Shown here: positions 17,666-24,475 of the stretch, piece by piece | How the letters are laid out: every line of letters starts with the position of its first letter | Position numbering within the stretch: position 1 is the first letter of the stretch | NCBI GenBank assembly: GCA_030683195.1 | Contig: JAUXQA010000336.1 | Span: forward strand, 1 to 50,338 | Direction of reading: 5' to 3' | DNA from: Rhodoferax sp. | GTDB lineage: Bacteria; Pseudomonadota; Gammaproteobacteria; Burkholderiales; Burkholderiaceae_C | Length of the DNA stretch: 50,338 nt | Notes under the pieces: model-generated | Seen by the model: only the letters and a program-made list of their open reading frames with translations | Database searches by the model: none | What the model was told of the DNA's origin: nothing | Position numbers and translations under genes: made by a program

Positions 17666-18199
17666 TCAGCAAGCCCATTCCGGGTGTGCTTTTCTGTCTC
17701 TGCTGATTACAGTTTCGATCGCATTCAGAACTTCATCAACAGGGTTCAGAAACCGATCATTTCCCATCATCGCGAATGGCCGAATGTACCCGGATGAGTT
17801 GTAGTGGATGCAGACGAAATGCTGTGACAACGTGGCATTGACCGTGAGTTGGTAGGTCTGTGTCTTGCTGATGTAGGCCGTCACAAACGTGGCCAGCGTG
17901 GTGTCCAAAGTGGGATCAGGTTGTTCTGCCGCCATCCACTCTTTGAAGTGTTTTTCGATGCCAGAAGCAGCAACTTCAATGCAAACCTCTTCAAGTTCCT
18001 TGCGGGCCTTGTGAAACATGGGTTTCGCCACCGACGCTGTCCACAACTTCCCGGTCGCTGCGTCATGAAGGTAGAAAAATACAGATCCACCCAGGACTTG
18101 ATCGGGATTGATGACATTCAAGTTCCAGCCGCCTGCACTGTTCACGACTTTTACCGTATCCAGGCGCGCGGCCTGTTTGTCTGTGAAGGATGATTCCAT
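17666..18199 (-). CDS. Unknown protein
   Basis: 177 residues from MESSFTDKQAARLDTVKVVN. GSVFFYLHDAATGKLWTASVAKPM suggests a beta-rich segment with the phrase DAATGxL shared by the upstream gene (FFKDAATGSLLVSKR). The two products may therefore be distant paralogues with a common small domain. ATG 18199 overlaps the preceding stop (TGATG); an in-frame ATG 60 bases upstream would lie inside that gene and is rejected. Confidence 0.7.
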   Translation of the reverse strand: MESSFTDKQAARLDTVKVVNSAGGWNLNVINPDQVLGGSVFFYLHDAATGKLWTASVAKPMFHKARKELEEVCIEVAASGIEKHFKEWMAAEQPDPTLDTTLATFVTAYISKTQTYQLTVNATLSQHFVCIHYNSSGYIRPFAMMGNDRFLNPVDEVLNAIETVISRDRKAHPEWAC

Positions 18200-18576
18200 C
18201 AAGCGGTTCCAGCAATAAATACGGTGGCCTGGGCGCCTGGGTAGAACGTGGACTTCCATGCATCGCCAGGGCTGTTGCGGCCTTCAAGGCAGATCAACTC
18301 CACGTCATCCAGGCCACGGTCATTGCCGAGGCACGTAAAGACAACTTTCGCCATGCTCACGGTGCAGGGCGTGGTGATGAGTTCACCCTTGATGCGTTTT
18401 GAAACGAGAAGACTCCCCGTTGCCGCATCCTTGAAAAAGTGCGTCATGTGCGACAAGAACGCCGGTCTGGCACGCTCCCCGGTCACAAGCTGATTGAGAA
18501 CTGGGCGACCCCTGTCGTTGACCACCCATCCCGCAGTTCTGCAGTTTGAGTCGAGATTGTTATGCTGTTTTTTCAT
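18199..18576 (-). CDS. Unknown protein, possible paralogue of its neighbour
   Basis: 125 residues from MKKQHNNLDSNCRTAGWVVN. FFKDAATGSLLVSKRIKGEL matches the DAATGKL phrase of the next gene. Start 18576 was chosen because it follows a canonical two-hairpin leader by about 17 bases; the in-frame ATG at 18612 lies inside hairpin 2. No family recognised. Coupled to the following gene through TGATG. Confidence 0.7.
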   Translation of the reverse strand: MKKQHNNLDSNCRTAGWVVNDRGRPVLNQLVTGERARPAFLSHMTHFFKDAATGSLLVSKRIKGELITTPCTVSMAKVVFTCLGNDRGLDDVELICLEGRNSPGDAWKSTFYPGAQATVFIAGTA

Positions 18577-18593
18577 TGTGAGTTGGCGGCATG

Positions 18594-18644
18594 CCCTTGG
18601 GGACATTGCCACCCGTGGGTTGATTTGAATGCTGATGAGTCAGC
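18594..18644 (-). promoter_or_regulatory. Two-hairpin leader with promoter
   Basis: Hairpin 1 GCTGA-CTCA-TCAGC (18631-18644). Linker ATTCAAATCAA. Hairpin 2 CCC..GGG-loop-CCC..GGG (18594-18619). A TATTAT box lies at 18674-18679, 30 bases before hairpin 1. Its first 20 bases (GTAGAGCTGACTCATCAGCA) recur at 39618 on the other strand. Confidence 0.8.
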
Positions 18645-18697
18645 TCTACTGTTCCAAAGGAATAAGTGATTTGATAATAGCAGAAGCAAAACGAAAA

Positions 18698-18737
18698 GAC
18701 CCCCGCAAGACACCCAAGTGGGTGCCCTGCGGGGGTC
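18698..18737 (-). terminator. Intrinsic terminator after the ligase gene
   Basis: Long GACCCCCGC/GCGGGGGTC hairpin with inner GGCACCC/GGGTGTC pairing and a TTTTCGTTTT tail on the minus strand. It lies 34 bases after the ligase stop. Confidence 0.9.
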
Positions 18738-18770
18738 ATAGTCGATGCAGTAACGCGCTGGCTCAGCGGC

Positions 18771-19883
18771 CTAAAGGAAGGTCCCCAAATGGTGATCCTG
18801 GTCCTGCGGCTTGTGCCGGGAGATTTGCTGGAATGAACATTCGTCCCGGTCAACGTCTTTACGCGGACTCTTGTTGTCCGGGTCATAAACCGGAATTTCA
18901 AAAGCCACGCCGTTGAAGTACATGTACTGCACATCAACGAGGTCGTCCTTCTCTGGTACCGGCTTATTGATTGGAATTGTCACATTTCCACAACTCACAA
19001 CCACACCATCCCCGTTGAGCAACCCGATTTGCACGGAACGCTGGGCGTTCCTGGCAATCACGATGCAGGTGCAGATTTCCCGAAGAACAAACTTCAGGGT
19101 ATCGGTGCCGCGTCCCTGACGGTAGGCCACTCCCGCATTCTTTGCAACAATCCCTTCAAGCTGGGTTTCCTTCACATGCTGGAGCAACGCTTGCTTTGAA
19201 GCTTGCGAGTAATGACACTCGATGACCCCGAAGCTCGGTGCGACGTTGGACATGCCCTCATACATCCTGCACAACATTGCGTAGCGCCGTCGTTGTGGCA
19301 AGCCGCGGAGGTCCTCGCCACGATGCTCAAGAAGGTCGAACGCAAGAAAGCGGTCGCCCACATGCTCGCCGTTGGCAACGAATGGGCCAAACGCCCTGAA
19401 TTCTTCGACCCAGTGCGAGGGAATCGAGACAAGCTGCCCCTTTTTGTTCCCCCCGTGGCCGCACCCGTTTTCATCCATGCGAAACAGGCGGTTTTCACCG
19501 TTGGCCTTGATTTGAAATCCCCATCCGTCATCAGGTATCAGGGACTGCAGATCCTTCTGATTGATGGCAGTGGGTTGCTGCGGGAACATGCCAAAGAGGG
19601 CCTTGGCGTCAGGGATGCTGTCGTAGGCGGTGCCGGCGGCACCCTCGGTGTAATGGCTTTCTCCATTCTTCTTTTTATTGACCAATCGGTCGAAGATCTT
19701 GATCGCCATCGCATAGTCCACTGGCGTGTCTGTTTTGGTTCCGGTCTTGAGTGCCCCGCCACGGGCGCCATGTGCGAAGTCCACGGTCCAGGCACCCTCT
19801 TTTTCTCTCACGTATGCGTGATATTCCTTGTCCGCACCGTTGTGCTGCGAGTAGAGGGAAGTGCTTTTTTTAGATTGTTCCAT
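18771..19883 (-). CDS. WGR-domain ATP-dependent DNA ligase-like protein
   Basis: 370 residues. The N-terminus (YHAYVREKEGAWTVDFAHG to DYAMAIKIFDRLVNKKKN, about residues 21-75) looks like a WGR domain, a nucleic-acid-binding module. The central nucleotidyltransferase core has motif I KANGENR (126-132, Lys126 as adenylation site; KxNG replaces the usual KxDG), a FDLLEHRGE motif III (182-190), EGIVAKN motif IV (243-249) and LKFV motif V (263-266). An OB-fold-like tail follows. It probably seals nicks in element DNA or RNA. ATG 19883 or 19895 are both possible. It follows the DNA methyltransferase gene on the same strand after 124 bases. Confidence 0.82.
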   Translation of the reverse strand: MEQSKKSTSLYSQHNGADKEYHAYVREKEGAWTVDFAHGARGGALKTGTKTDTPVDYAMAIKIFDRLVNKKKNGESHYTEGAAGTAYDSIPDAKALFGMFPQQPTAINQKDLQSLIPDDGWGFQIKANGENRLFRMDENGCGHGGNKKGQLVSIPSHWVEEFRAFGPFVANGEHVGDRFLAFDLLEHRGEDLRGLPQRRRYAMLCRMYEGMSNVAPSFGVIECHYSQASKQALLQHVKETQLEGIVAKNAGVAYRQGRGTDTLKFVLREICTCIVIARNAQRSVQIGLLNGDGVVVSCGNVTIPINKPVPEKDDLVDVQYMYFNGVAFEIPVYDPDNKSPRKDVDRDECSFQQISRHKPQDQDHHLGTFL

Positions 19884-19911
19884 GATGATTTCCATAAAGA
19901 AAAAGAACCAG

Positions 19912-19990
19912 GTGGCAGAGTAACTGCAACGATGGCTCTTGTTGATGAGTGAATTCCAGCCAACCCACTGCCTGTCATTGCAGGTTGGGT
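19912..19990 (-). promoter_or_regulatory. Atypical structured leader of the ligase gene
   Basis: Pairings CCTG-CAATGA-CAGG (19971-19984), with optional outer CCAACC/GGTTGG, and GCAG-TTACT-CTGC (19915-19927). Same position as other leaders but no canonical CCC/GGG module. Confidence 0.4.
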
Positions 19991-20007
19991 TGGGCGATGG
20001 ATTGGGG

Positions 20008-20892
20008 CTAGGCCAGAGTCCAAACACCGCGTTCAACGGGTTTGAAATGCGCTGGCTGTGTGTTCAATACTTGTCGCACCTTCTCTTTCCAGTGTGGATT
20101 GGCAGCAGCTTTGTCGCATTTGCTCTCCACCTCGGAATACAGGCGAGCCAAGTTGGCCGTACCGCCCAACCCCATCAAACATTGCTTGACAACGTTGCGC
20201 CAGGTGCCTGTCAGGCGGGCCTGAGCTTGATTGGCCACTGTTTTGAGAAACGAAAACATGGCCATGTTTTTGCGCTCCCAGAGCAGCACAAATTCATGAT
20301 TGATAAATGGGAGGGCCATTCGTCCGTACGACTTGCGTTCGGAAAGAGTGTTGTGTTGAGCTTTGATCAATACGGCCACCAATTCAGAGGACGGCATACG
20401 GGCCAACGCTTCTGCCTGATAGCTGCAATAGCGGCCATCTTTGCGAAGGTCTCCAATGATCGTTCCGTAGTAGCCACCGGGGCGGGTGGCTTCCCGTTGG
20501 TTCATCAGTGCGAGTTGCAGCTTGGTGTGGAAATCTTCATCATCCACACAGCGGGATAAGTCGTCCGGGTGCGCGGTATCGCCCCAAACTTCTCCCGAGT
20601 AAACAATCATCCCGCCGTATGGGGGGTGGGAAAGAACCATGTCGACGGGCTTGCCGACGCGTTCCAGGATCGAGTGGCGCAGGATGTTGAACCCTTGGTG
20701 GAGGTCCAGTCCATACGATTCGATTCCCATCTCTTGCGCAACCTCTACTGAGGTACCTGAGCCAACCATCGGATCGACGAAGGTTTTCGGCTTCAGTCGT
20801 TCGAAAAGGTCTTTGTAGATGTAGCCCGAGCAGTTGCCGCGCCAGGACGACTTGCCCCAAGGACCACGATCTGGGTAGGACAGAATGCTCAT
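20008..20892 (-). CDS. DNA modification methyltransferase-like protein
   Basis: 294 residues. The SAM-binding motif I is TFVDPMVGSGTSVEVAQEMG (about residues 44-63), followed by the acidic loop ESYGLDLHQGFN. The catalytic motif is SHPPYGG (about 97-103), a variant of the D/N-PPY signature. FYGTIIGDLRKDG-like text (YYGTIIGDLRKDGRYCSYQ) follows, as in site-specific DNA methylases. ATG 20892 overlaps the preceding small gene's stop (ATGA); the same frame is open further upstream, but there the neighbouring frame looks coding. It could modify element DNA against host restriction. Target base unknown. Confidence 0.8.
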   Translation of the reverse strand: MSILSYPDRGPWGKSSWRGNCSGYIYKDLFERLKPKTFVDPMVGSGTSVEVAQEMGIESYGLDLHQGFNILRHSILERVGKPVDMVLSHPPYGGMIVYSGEVWGDTAHPDDLSRCVDDEDFHTKLQLALMNQREATRPGGYYGTIIGDLRKDGRYCSYQAEALARMPSSELVAVLIKAQHNTLSERKSYGRMALPFINHEFVLLWERKNMAMFSFLKTVANQAQARLTGTWRNVVKQCLMGLGGTANLARLYSEVESKCDKAAANPHWKEKVRQVLNTQPAHFKPVERGVWTLA

Positions 20893-21059
20893 TGCCCGCC
20901 CCCAGTAAGGACCAGCTTCGCGAACGATACTGTTTCGTGCCCGAGTTGATCTTGATTCGGCACGGAGCCGGGTGTAGTTTGCCGATGAGCGTCGAGTTTG
21001 GAAGTCTTCCTGACCTCGGCATCGATGGTCTTGGTGATTCCAATAGTGAGAGTATTCAT
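20889..21059 (-). CDS. Small unknown protein coupled to the methyltransferase
   Basis: 56 residues from MNTLTIGITKTIDAEVRKTS, ending LVLTGGGQ. The stop overlaps the methyltransferase ATG by four bases. No family recognised. An alternative start, MPPHRF at 21141 in the methyltransferase frame, sits directly after the leader and could be a different or longer product. Confidence 0.55.
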   Translation of the reverse strand: MNTLTIGITKTIDAEVRKTSKLDAHRQTTPGSVPNQDQLGHETVSFAKLVLTGGGQ

Positions 21060-21143
21060 GTGATTTCGTGAGAAACCATGCGGTTGTCCATTGCTGGGCA
21101 CCAACAGGTTCAATTTTGAAGTTGAAACGATGGGGCGGCATGG

Positions 21144-21198
21144 AACCCAATCGGGCATATGCGGCCCCGGTGGGTTGAAAAGTTGCTGGATCGCCAGC
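21144..21198 (-). promoter_or_regulatory. Two-hairpin leader with promoter
   Basis: Hairpin 1 GCTGG-CGAT-CCAGC (21185-21198). Linker AACTTTTC. Hairpin 2 AACCCA..GGGGC-loop-GCCC..TTGGGTT (21144-21176), the longest and cleanest copy. A TAGAAT box lies at 21228-21233, 30 bases upstream. Confidence 0.85.
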
Positions 21199-21238
21199 TC
21201 GTTCAGCACAAAGTGCAAGAAGCTTCAATTCTACGGTT

Positions 21239-21273
21239 CCCAAAACGCTATTAGTTGGGTTTAGCGCTTTGGG
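21239..21273. repeat. Strong inverted repeat between units
   Basis: CCCAAAACGCTA and TAGCGCTTTGGG pair with one bulge, loop about 11 bases. It lies upstream of the leader promoter and downstream of the 21329 gene, with no T-tract. Possible terminator without U-run or regulator site. Confidence 0.55.
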
Positions 21274-21328
21274 AACCCCAGACGCCGTGTCTGGCGGGTT
21301 CTGTTGGGGGGAAGTCCTTCGCGGACGC

Positions 21329-21562
21329 TCAGTGGTGCCTGTGGGCCGTTTTAGCGGGCTTCAAGGTGGGCTCGTCGGCAGTTGGCTTGCCCATCCAGAC
21401 GGCATCACCAGAAACCAGTGCGATGGAACCGTCGTTGTTGACACTCATGCCGTAGGTTTGGCGAATGTGTTCGGGCGCCATGACCCGAAACAGGCCGGGG
21501 TAGTGCGCGCGTGCGTACTTTTACCGGGATGTGCCGAATTTAGAAAAGCGGATGACCTTCAT
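21329..21562 (-). pseudogene. Small unknown gene interrupted by an in-frame TAA
   Basis: From ATG 21562 (overlapping the previous stop, ATGA) the frame reads MKVIRFSKFGTSR, then TAA at 21533-21531, then continues without shift as KYARAHYPGLFRVMAPEHIR and so on to TGA at 21329-21331. The part after the stop is clearly protein-like. A single substitution such as CAA or AAA to TAA would restore a 77-residue protein. It is either a nonsense-mutated gene, an assembly error, or a readthrough codon. Family unknown. Confidence 0.65.
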
Positions 21563-21768
21563 TTGGCCAGGGCTGCATGAACTTCTTCTGCGGCCTGGGC
21601 ACCCCAGCGAACGACATGATTCAACGAGTGCCCGTCGGAATGGAAGTTGAAACAGGCATGGTTTTCAACGGCATTGAGCGTGTTGAAAGCTGCTTGAGCG
21701 GCATTGAGGTGCTGCAGGACATCGGCAATCGCTTGCTTGCCGGCGTCTGTGAAATTGGTAAGTTGCAT
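21559..21768 (-). CDS. Small unknown protein
   Basis: 69 residues, MQLTNFTDAGKQAIADVLQH then LNAAQAAFNTLNAVENHACF, an Ala/Asn/His-rich helical protein without recognised family. Its ATG lies only 24 bases after the U-tract of an intrinsic terminator, so it has no room for its own promoter and is probably expressed by regulated readthrough. Its stop overlaps the next, interrupted gene (ATGA). Confidence 0.65.
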   Translation of the reverse strand: MQLTNFTDAGKQAIADVLQHLNAAQAAFNTLNAVENHACFNFHSDGHSLNHVVRWGAQAAEEVHAALAK

Positions 21769-21791
21769 AGGGATTTTTGCTCATTAAGAAA

Positions 21792-21833
21792 CAAAAAAGC
21801 CACCAAACGCTTCCGAGGGAAGGTTATGGTGGC
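21792..21833 (-). terminator. Intrinsic terminator just upstream of a start codon
   Basis: GCCACC..CTTCC/GGAAG..GGTGGC hairpin (21799-21833) followed by TTTTTTGTTT on the minus strand. It is 24 bases before the ATG of the 21768 gene, in an attenuator-like position. Confidence 0.85.
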
Positions 21834-21974
21834 CTGTTGCGAATCCGATGTTGTATTCGGGTTCTTCTTTATATCCAGCAATCCTGGCATCAGTATGTCG
21901 ATGCACTTACGGCTTGTGGTGGACGCGGTGAAGCGTCAGGTGGGGGCGGGTTGTTTGGTGCAAAGTCGCTCTGC

Positions 21975-22081
21975 TCAAGCCTTGATCAAACTTAGTTGAT
22001 GTTCGGCACAGATACGACCACGATCAGCTATCGCTTCATGTGTTGGGAATTCTCCGTAGAACGCAGAAAGTCGAACCCCAT
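21975..22081 (-). pseudogene. Short frameshifted reading frame after a leader
   Basis: After a canonical leader, ATG 22081 opens MGFDFLR and then shifts. The neighbouring frame continues FYGEFPTHEAIADRGR, then ICAEHQLSLIKA and TGA (21975-21977). One missing base near 22060 accounts for it; repaired length is about 35 residues. Coding is inferred from composition and from the leader and terminator that frame it. Confidence 0.45.
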
Positions 22082-22127
22082 GGGTTTGATTCCATGCGGA
22101 TTGTTGTAAATATGCTGGTGAGCCAGC
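22075..22127 (-). promoter_or_regulatory. Two-hairpin leader with promoter
   Basis: Hairpin 1 GCTGG-CTCA-CCAGC (22114-22127). Linker ATATTTACAACAAT. Hairpin 2 CC..GG-loop-CC..GG (22077-22104). A TAAAGT box lies at 22156-22161, 29 bases upstream. Confidence 0.7.
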
Positions 22128-22184
22128 TCTACCTCCACGAGTGGAAAGTACTCGAACTTTACCATGCGCTCGGTTCGGCGGGCA

Positions 22185-22385
22185 TCAGCCCCAGAGGACT
22201 TCGCCGCCTGGGTGAGTCTTGGCGGTGCAGTGATACACCGGTCGGGCTTCAGTTGGCGCTGGGCACGCAAAACCGCCCTTTTCAGCAAAGCTCTTGACCG
22301 CGTCCTGCTCATCTATTGAATGGCATTGAACAGACACGGCCATGTTGCTCAGCATGTACGTCACATTTGGCAATCCGGGATTCAT
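22185..22385 (-). CDS. Small unknown protein
   Basis: 66 residues, MNPGLPNVTYMLSNMAVSVQ with later Cys and His residues (GGFACPAPTEARPVYHCTAK) that could bind metal. ATG 22385 overlaps the stop of 22382-22876 (ATGA). No family recognised. Confidence 0.65.
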   Translation of the reverse strand: MNPGLPNVTYMLSNMAVSVQCHSIDEQDAVKSFAEKGGFACPAPTEARPVYHCTAKTHPGGEVLWG

Positions 22386-22876
22386 GAGGTCACCCCAACA
22401 GCCAAGTAGGTTTTGTTCCAAGCGGCTTGATCGACCAGGTCGGTGATCTCGTCATGGGTTGCGATCTCTGGCACGTCGAGGATGAACGGAACATCGAACT
22501 CCGCTCCAGTGGCGCCAATGATGGAATCCCGACCTGACTTATGGTGATACCAGAGGGACCCGGTGACCTGTTCGCCTTCAAGGGCGATGCAGTACACCGT
22601 CTTGTTGCCGGGTTGCGAAACTTCTGGACTGGTGATCAAGCCACCCTGTACGAATGACAGGTCTGCGCAAAAGTTGACACAAACTCGGGCTCGATCGTAG
22701 TCCCATTGCGACATTGACACTGAGTGCACCATCTCGCCGGAATGGTCCGAAGAAATTACCTCGAAGGAGGGTTGCATCGTCTTCTGGCAAGTGGGGGAGA
22801 TAAGCTCGCCGTCCTCACCAAGCTCGGGCCAGGGTGCGGAGGTATGCTGATTTGAAGTGGAATCAAAAATTGACAT
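22382..22876 (-). CDS. Unknown acidic protein
   Basis: 164 residues, MSIFDSTSNQHTSAPWPELG, with RVCVNFCADLSFVQGGLITS and CIALEGEQVTGSLWYHHKSG, suggesting a beta-rich fold. No family recognised. ATG 22876 has AGGA upstream and lies 22 bases after hairpin 2; the frame is open upstream only because the leader contains no stop. Confidence 0.7.
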   Translation of the reverse strand: MSIFDSTSNQHTSAPWPELGEDGELISPTCQKTMQPSFEVISSDHSGEMVHSVSMSQWDYDRARVCVNFCADLSFVQGGLITSPEVSQPGNKTVYCIALEGEQVTGSLWYHHKSGRDSIIGATGAEFDVPFILDVPEIATHDEITDLVDQAAWNKTYLAVGVTS

Positions 22877-22900
22877 AGGGAGTCCTAGAAAAGGGCCCTG

Positions 22901-22984
22901 CCCCAATGGAGCAAAGAGCCCCAATGGGTAAATGGATTGGCTTATCGCCTGTGAAAAATGCTGGTATCGCCAGCTCGCTCCGGA
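22901..22984 (-). promoter_or_regulatory. Two-hairpin leader
   Basis: Hairpin 1 GCTGG-CGATA-CCAGC (22970-22984). A longer linker (about 40 bases). Hairpin 2 CCCATTGGGGC-loop-GCTCCATTGGGG (22901-22929). A TACAAT box lies at 23005-23010. It overlaps the 3' end of the 23157 frame. Confidence 0.75.
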
Positions 22985-23157
22985 TGGAGCCCTGATTGTA
23001 TGGTGATGGGATCGGATTCGTTCCAACCCGTTTCATCGCCCTCGTTGGAGAAGTCGAATATGGATTTGCCGTTCTGGTTCGCAACGTGGCCCCCAAGCTG
23101 TCCAGCGGCATGCGCTGCGAGCATCACTGTGAAATCGACCGTTCGGCATAGTCCCAT
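22942..23157 (-). CDS. Small acidic protein, possible
   Basis: 71 residues from ATG 23157 (or 60 from ATG 23124): MLAAHAAGQLGGHVANQNGK then SIFDFSNEGDETGWNESD. Composition and third-position bias look coding. The start lies 12 bases after a terminator T-run with no visible ribosome-binding site, and the last codons run through hairpin 1 of the next leader. No family recognised. Confidence 0.45.
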   Translation of the reverse strand: MGLCRTVDFTVMLAAHAAGQLGGHVANQNGKSIFDFSNEGDETGWNESDPITIQSGLHPERAGDTSIFHRR

Positions 23158-23168
23158 CAGCGCCGGCC

Positions 23169-23197
23169 AAAAAAAAACCCCGTCACAAGGACAGGGC
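23169..23197 (-). terminator. Intrinsic terminator
   Basis: CCC.GTC/GAC.GGGG hairpin followed by nine T on the minus strand. Ends the unit of small membrane proteins and sits just before the 23157 frame. Confidence 0.85.
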
Positions 23198-23218
23198 TTT
23201 TTCTTCGATTGATTTGTA

Positions 23219-23347
23219 TCAGACGGGATGGTGGCCTGATGTGTGTTTTTCACGATCCTTCTGGCGGTCGGCCATGAATGACGCGAAGGCACCAAACGCT
23301 ACCAATAAACCGCCGAAGATCACTATTCCCCAAGTTTGGCTATCCAT
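23219..23347 (-). CDS. Very small single-pass membrane protein
   Basis: 42 residues: MDSQTWGIVIFGGLLVAFGA, a transmembrane helix (about residues 6-25), then a charged tail MADRQKDREKHTSGHH. AGGAGTGAG precedes the ATG, which lies four bases after the stop of the preceding membrane protein. The two are probably made together. Confidence 0.7.
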   Translation of the reverse strand: MDSQTWGIVIFGGLLVAFGAFASFMADRQKDREKHTSGHHPV

Positions 23348-23351
23348 GATC

Positions 23352-23534
23352 TCACTCCTTTTTCTCGATACTCGCAGCAATAATAGCAGCTACGCCAAAG
23401 AAGAACAACAAGCCCAGTTTGAGCCAGTTCTCGTTGTCCATGATGAGGTGTGCCACGAAGGCATTCCCGGCCATCAATGCGCCTGCAGTCCTTGTCGCTG
23501 CTTTGACGCTTGGCCAGTCTATTTTTCTAGACAA
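23352..23534 (-). CDS. Small membrane protein
   Basis: 60 residues with a TTG start supported by GGAG eight bases upstream. Two hydrophobic segments: AGALMAGNAFVAHLIM (about 17-32) and WLKLGLLFFFGVAAIIAASI (37-56), then a charged end IEKKE. No family recognised. Partner gene 23219-23347 follows directly. Confidence 0.7.
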   Translation of the reverse strand: MSRKIDWPSVKAATRTAGALMAGNAFVAHLIMDNENWLKLGLLFFFGVAAIIAASIEKKE

Positions 23535-23572
23535 TTTTGTCTCCAGGTTATAGCCCTGGGATCGCCACTCCC

Positions 23573-23592
23573 CACGGGAGGGCTCTCCCGTG
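23573..23592 (-). promoter_or_regulatory. Leader hairpin of the small membrane protein unit
   Basis: Perfect CACGGGAG-AGCC-CTCCCGTG stem (minus strand) about 38 bases before the TTG start. It resembles hairpin 2 of the leader family, without a clear hairpin 1. Confidence 0.5.
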
Positions 23593-23636
23593 CCGAATGA
23601 TTGAGGTTTCAGGTCGTCGCGGTTAGCCCGTGGTAC

Positions 23637-24107
23637 CTATGCCGTCATTGCTTCGTTTTCGGCCTCTCTGAGCCGTTCTCGGACGGCCGCAGCGTTGTTG
23701 TACATGGCGAAGGTCCCTGAGCTGTCGCCCATCAACACATTCGCATCATCTCCAACCCTGAATGAAAACGCACCGTATGGATCGATGTAGCACTCTGCCG
23801 TTTCGATTTCCGATGCGGCAATTGCCATCATGAGCCCGTTGTACCGGCTACGCAAATCGGCTGGCGTGCTGCGTTCGGCCATGACTTCGCTGACAGTTAA
23901 ACCGTCCATAAGTGGATGTTTCAGGCGCTTGAGTTGGATCAATGCTTTGCGTGCTGGTTCTTTTTGCGCGCAGTCTGCTTCAAAAAATACCATCACCGGG
24001 GCGATGAGGTTGAATTCTTTGTCCAGAGTAAAGCCGTTGATTTCCGCAAAGTCAGCCGCTGAAAAGTGGTTGGGGGTGACGTACGGGAAGAATGATGAAT
24101 TTCTCAT
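23637..24107 (-). CDS. Unknown protein
   Basis: 156 residues from MRNSSFFPYVTPNHFSAADF, with VMVFFEADCAQKEPARKALI, and a long C-terminal helix NNAAAVRERLREAENEAMTA. No family recognised. ATG 24107 was preferred to 24209 because the leader hairpins occupy 24136-24200 and would otherwise be translated. Confidence 0.65.
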   Translation of the reverse strand: MRNSSFFPYVTPNHFSAADFAEINGFTLDKEFNLIAPVMVFFEADCAQKEPARKALIQLKRLKHPLMDGLTVSEVMAERSTPADLRSRYNGLMMAIAASEIETAECYIDPYGAFSFRVGDDANVLMGDSSGTFAMYNNAAAVRERLREAENEAMTA

Positions 24108-24135
24108 TGATGTTTTCCAGTTGACCCTGGAGACA

Positions 24136-24200
24136 CCCGTCCCAACGGGACGGATGACATCCCATGGGTAGTTGATTGTTTTGCCGTCAAGCCGCAGGCT
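24136..24200 (-). promoter_or_regulatory. Leader variant
   Basis: Hairpin 1 AGCC-TGC-GGCT (24190-24200). Linker ending CAATCAAC. Hairpin 2 CCCATGGG-loop-CCCGTTGGGACGGG (24136-24168). Same order as the canonical leaders. Confidence 0.55.
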
Positions 24201-24314
24201 CGATGTCAATCTTTGTTCGATCGGGTTGACAAAGGCTCATGTGATTGAGTCGATGCCAGCACGATTAAGTTCAGTTTCGCACCCGAGGTTTTCAACTCCG
24301 TCTGGGCTTGCGCA

Positions 24315-24366
24315 CCCAATGGGCGAATGTGCCCCGTTGGGTTGTGAGTGATGCTGGGTCGCCAGC
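24315..24366 (-). promoter_or_regulatory. Two-hairpin leader with no clear gene
   Basis: Hairpin 1 GCTGG-CGAC-CCAGC (24353-24366). Linker ATCACTCACAA. Hairpin 2 CCCAACGGGG-loop-CGCCCATTGGG (24315-24341), identical to the copy at 25124. A CATACT box lies at 24398-24403. Downstream only short frames occur (for example MSLCQPDRTKIDIEPAA, 24240-24187) before the next leader. Confidence 0.75.
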
Positions 24367-24475
24367 TCGATCTGAGTAGATCGATTGAAAGTAAAGCAGT
24401 ATGGAAGTCCAATACGAGCCTTACCTCGCCGCCTTGAATGGACGGCGTTTACGGCTTGCGTGATAAGACATCGCT

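Noticed and set aside
19203..19952. 249-codon plus-strand frame over the ligase gene
   Set aside because: The ligase motifs on the opposite strand are clear; this frame has no recognisable features.
22028..22312. 94-codon frame running through a leader
   Set aside because: It translates hairpins 1 and 2 of the leader and its first half is Arg-rich shadow of the 22185 gene.
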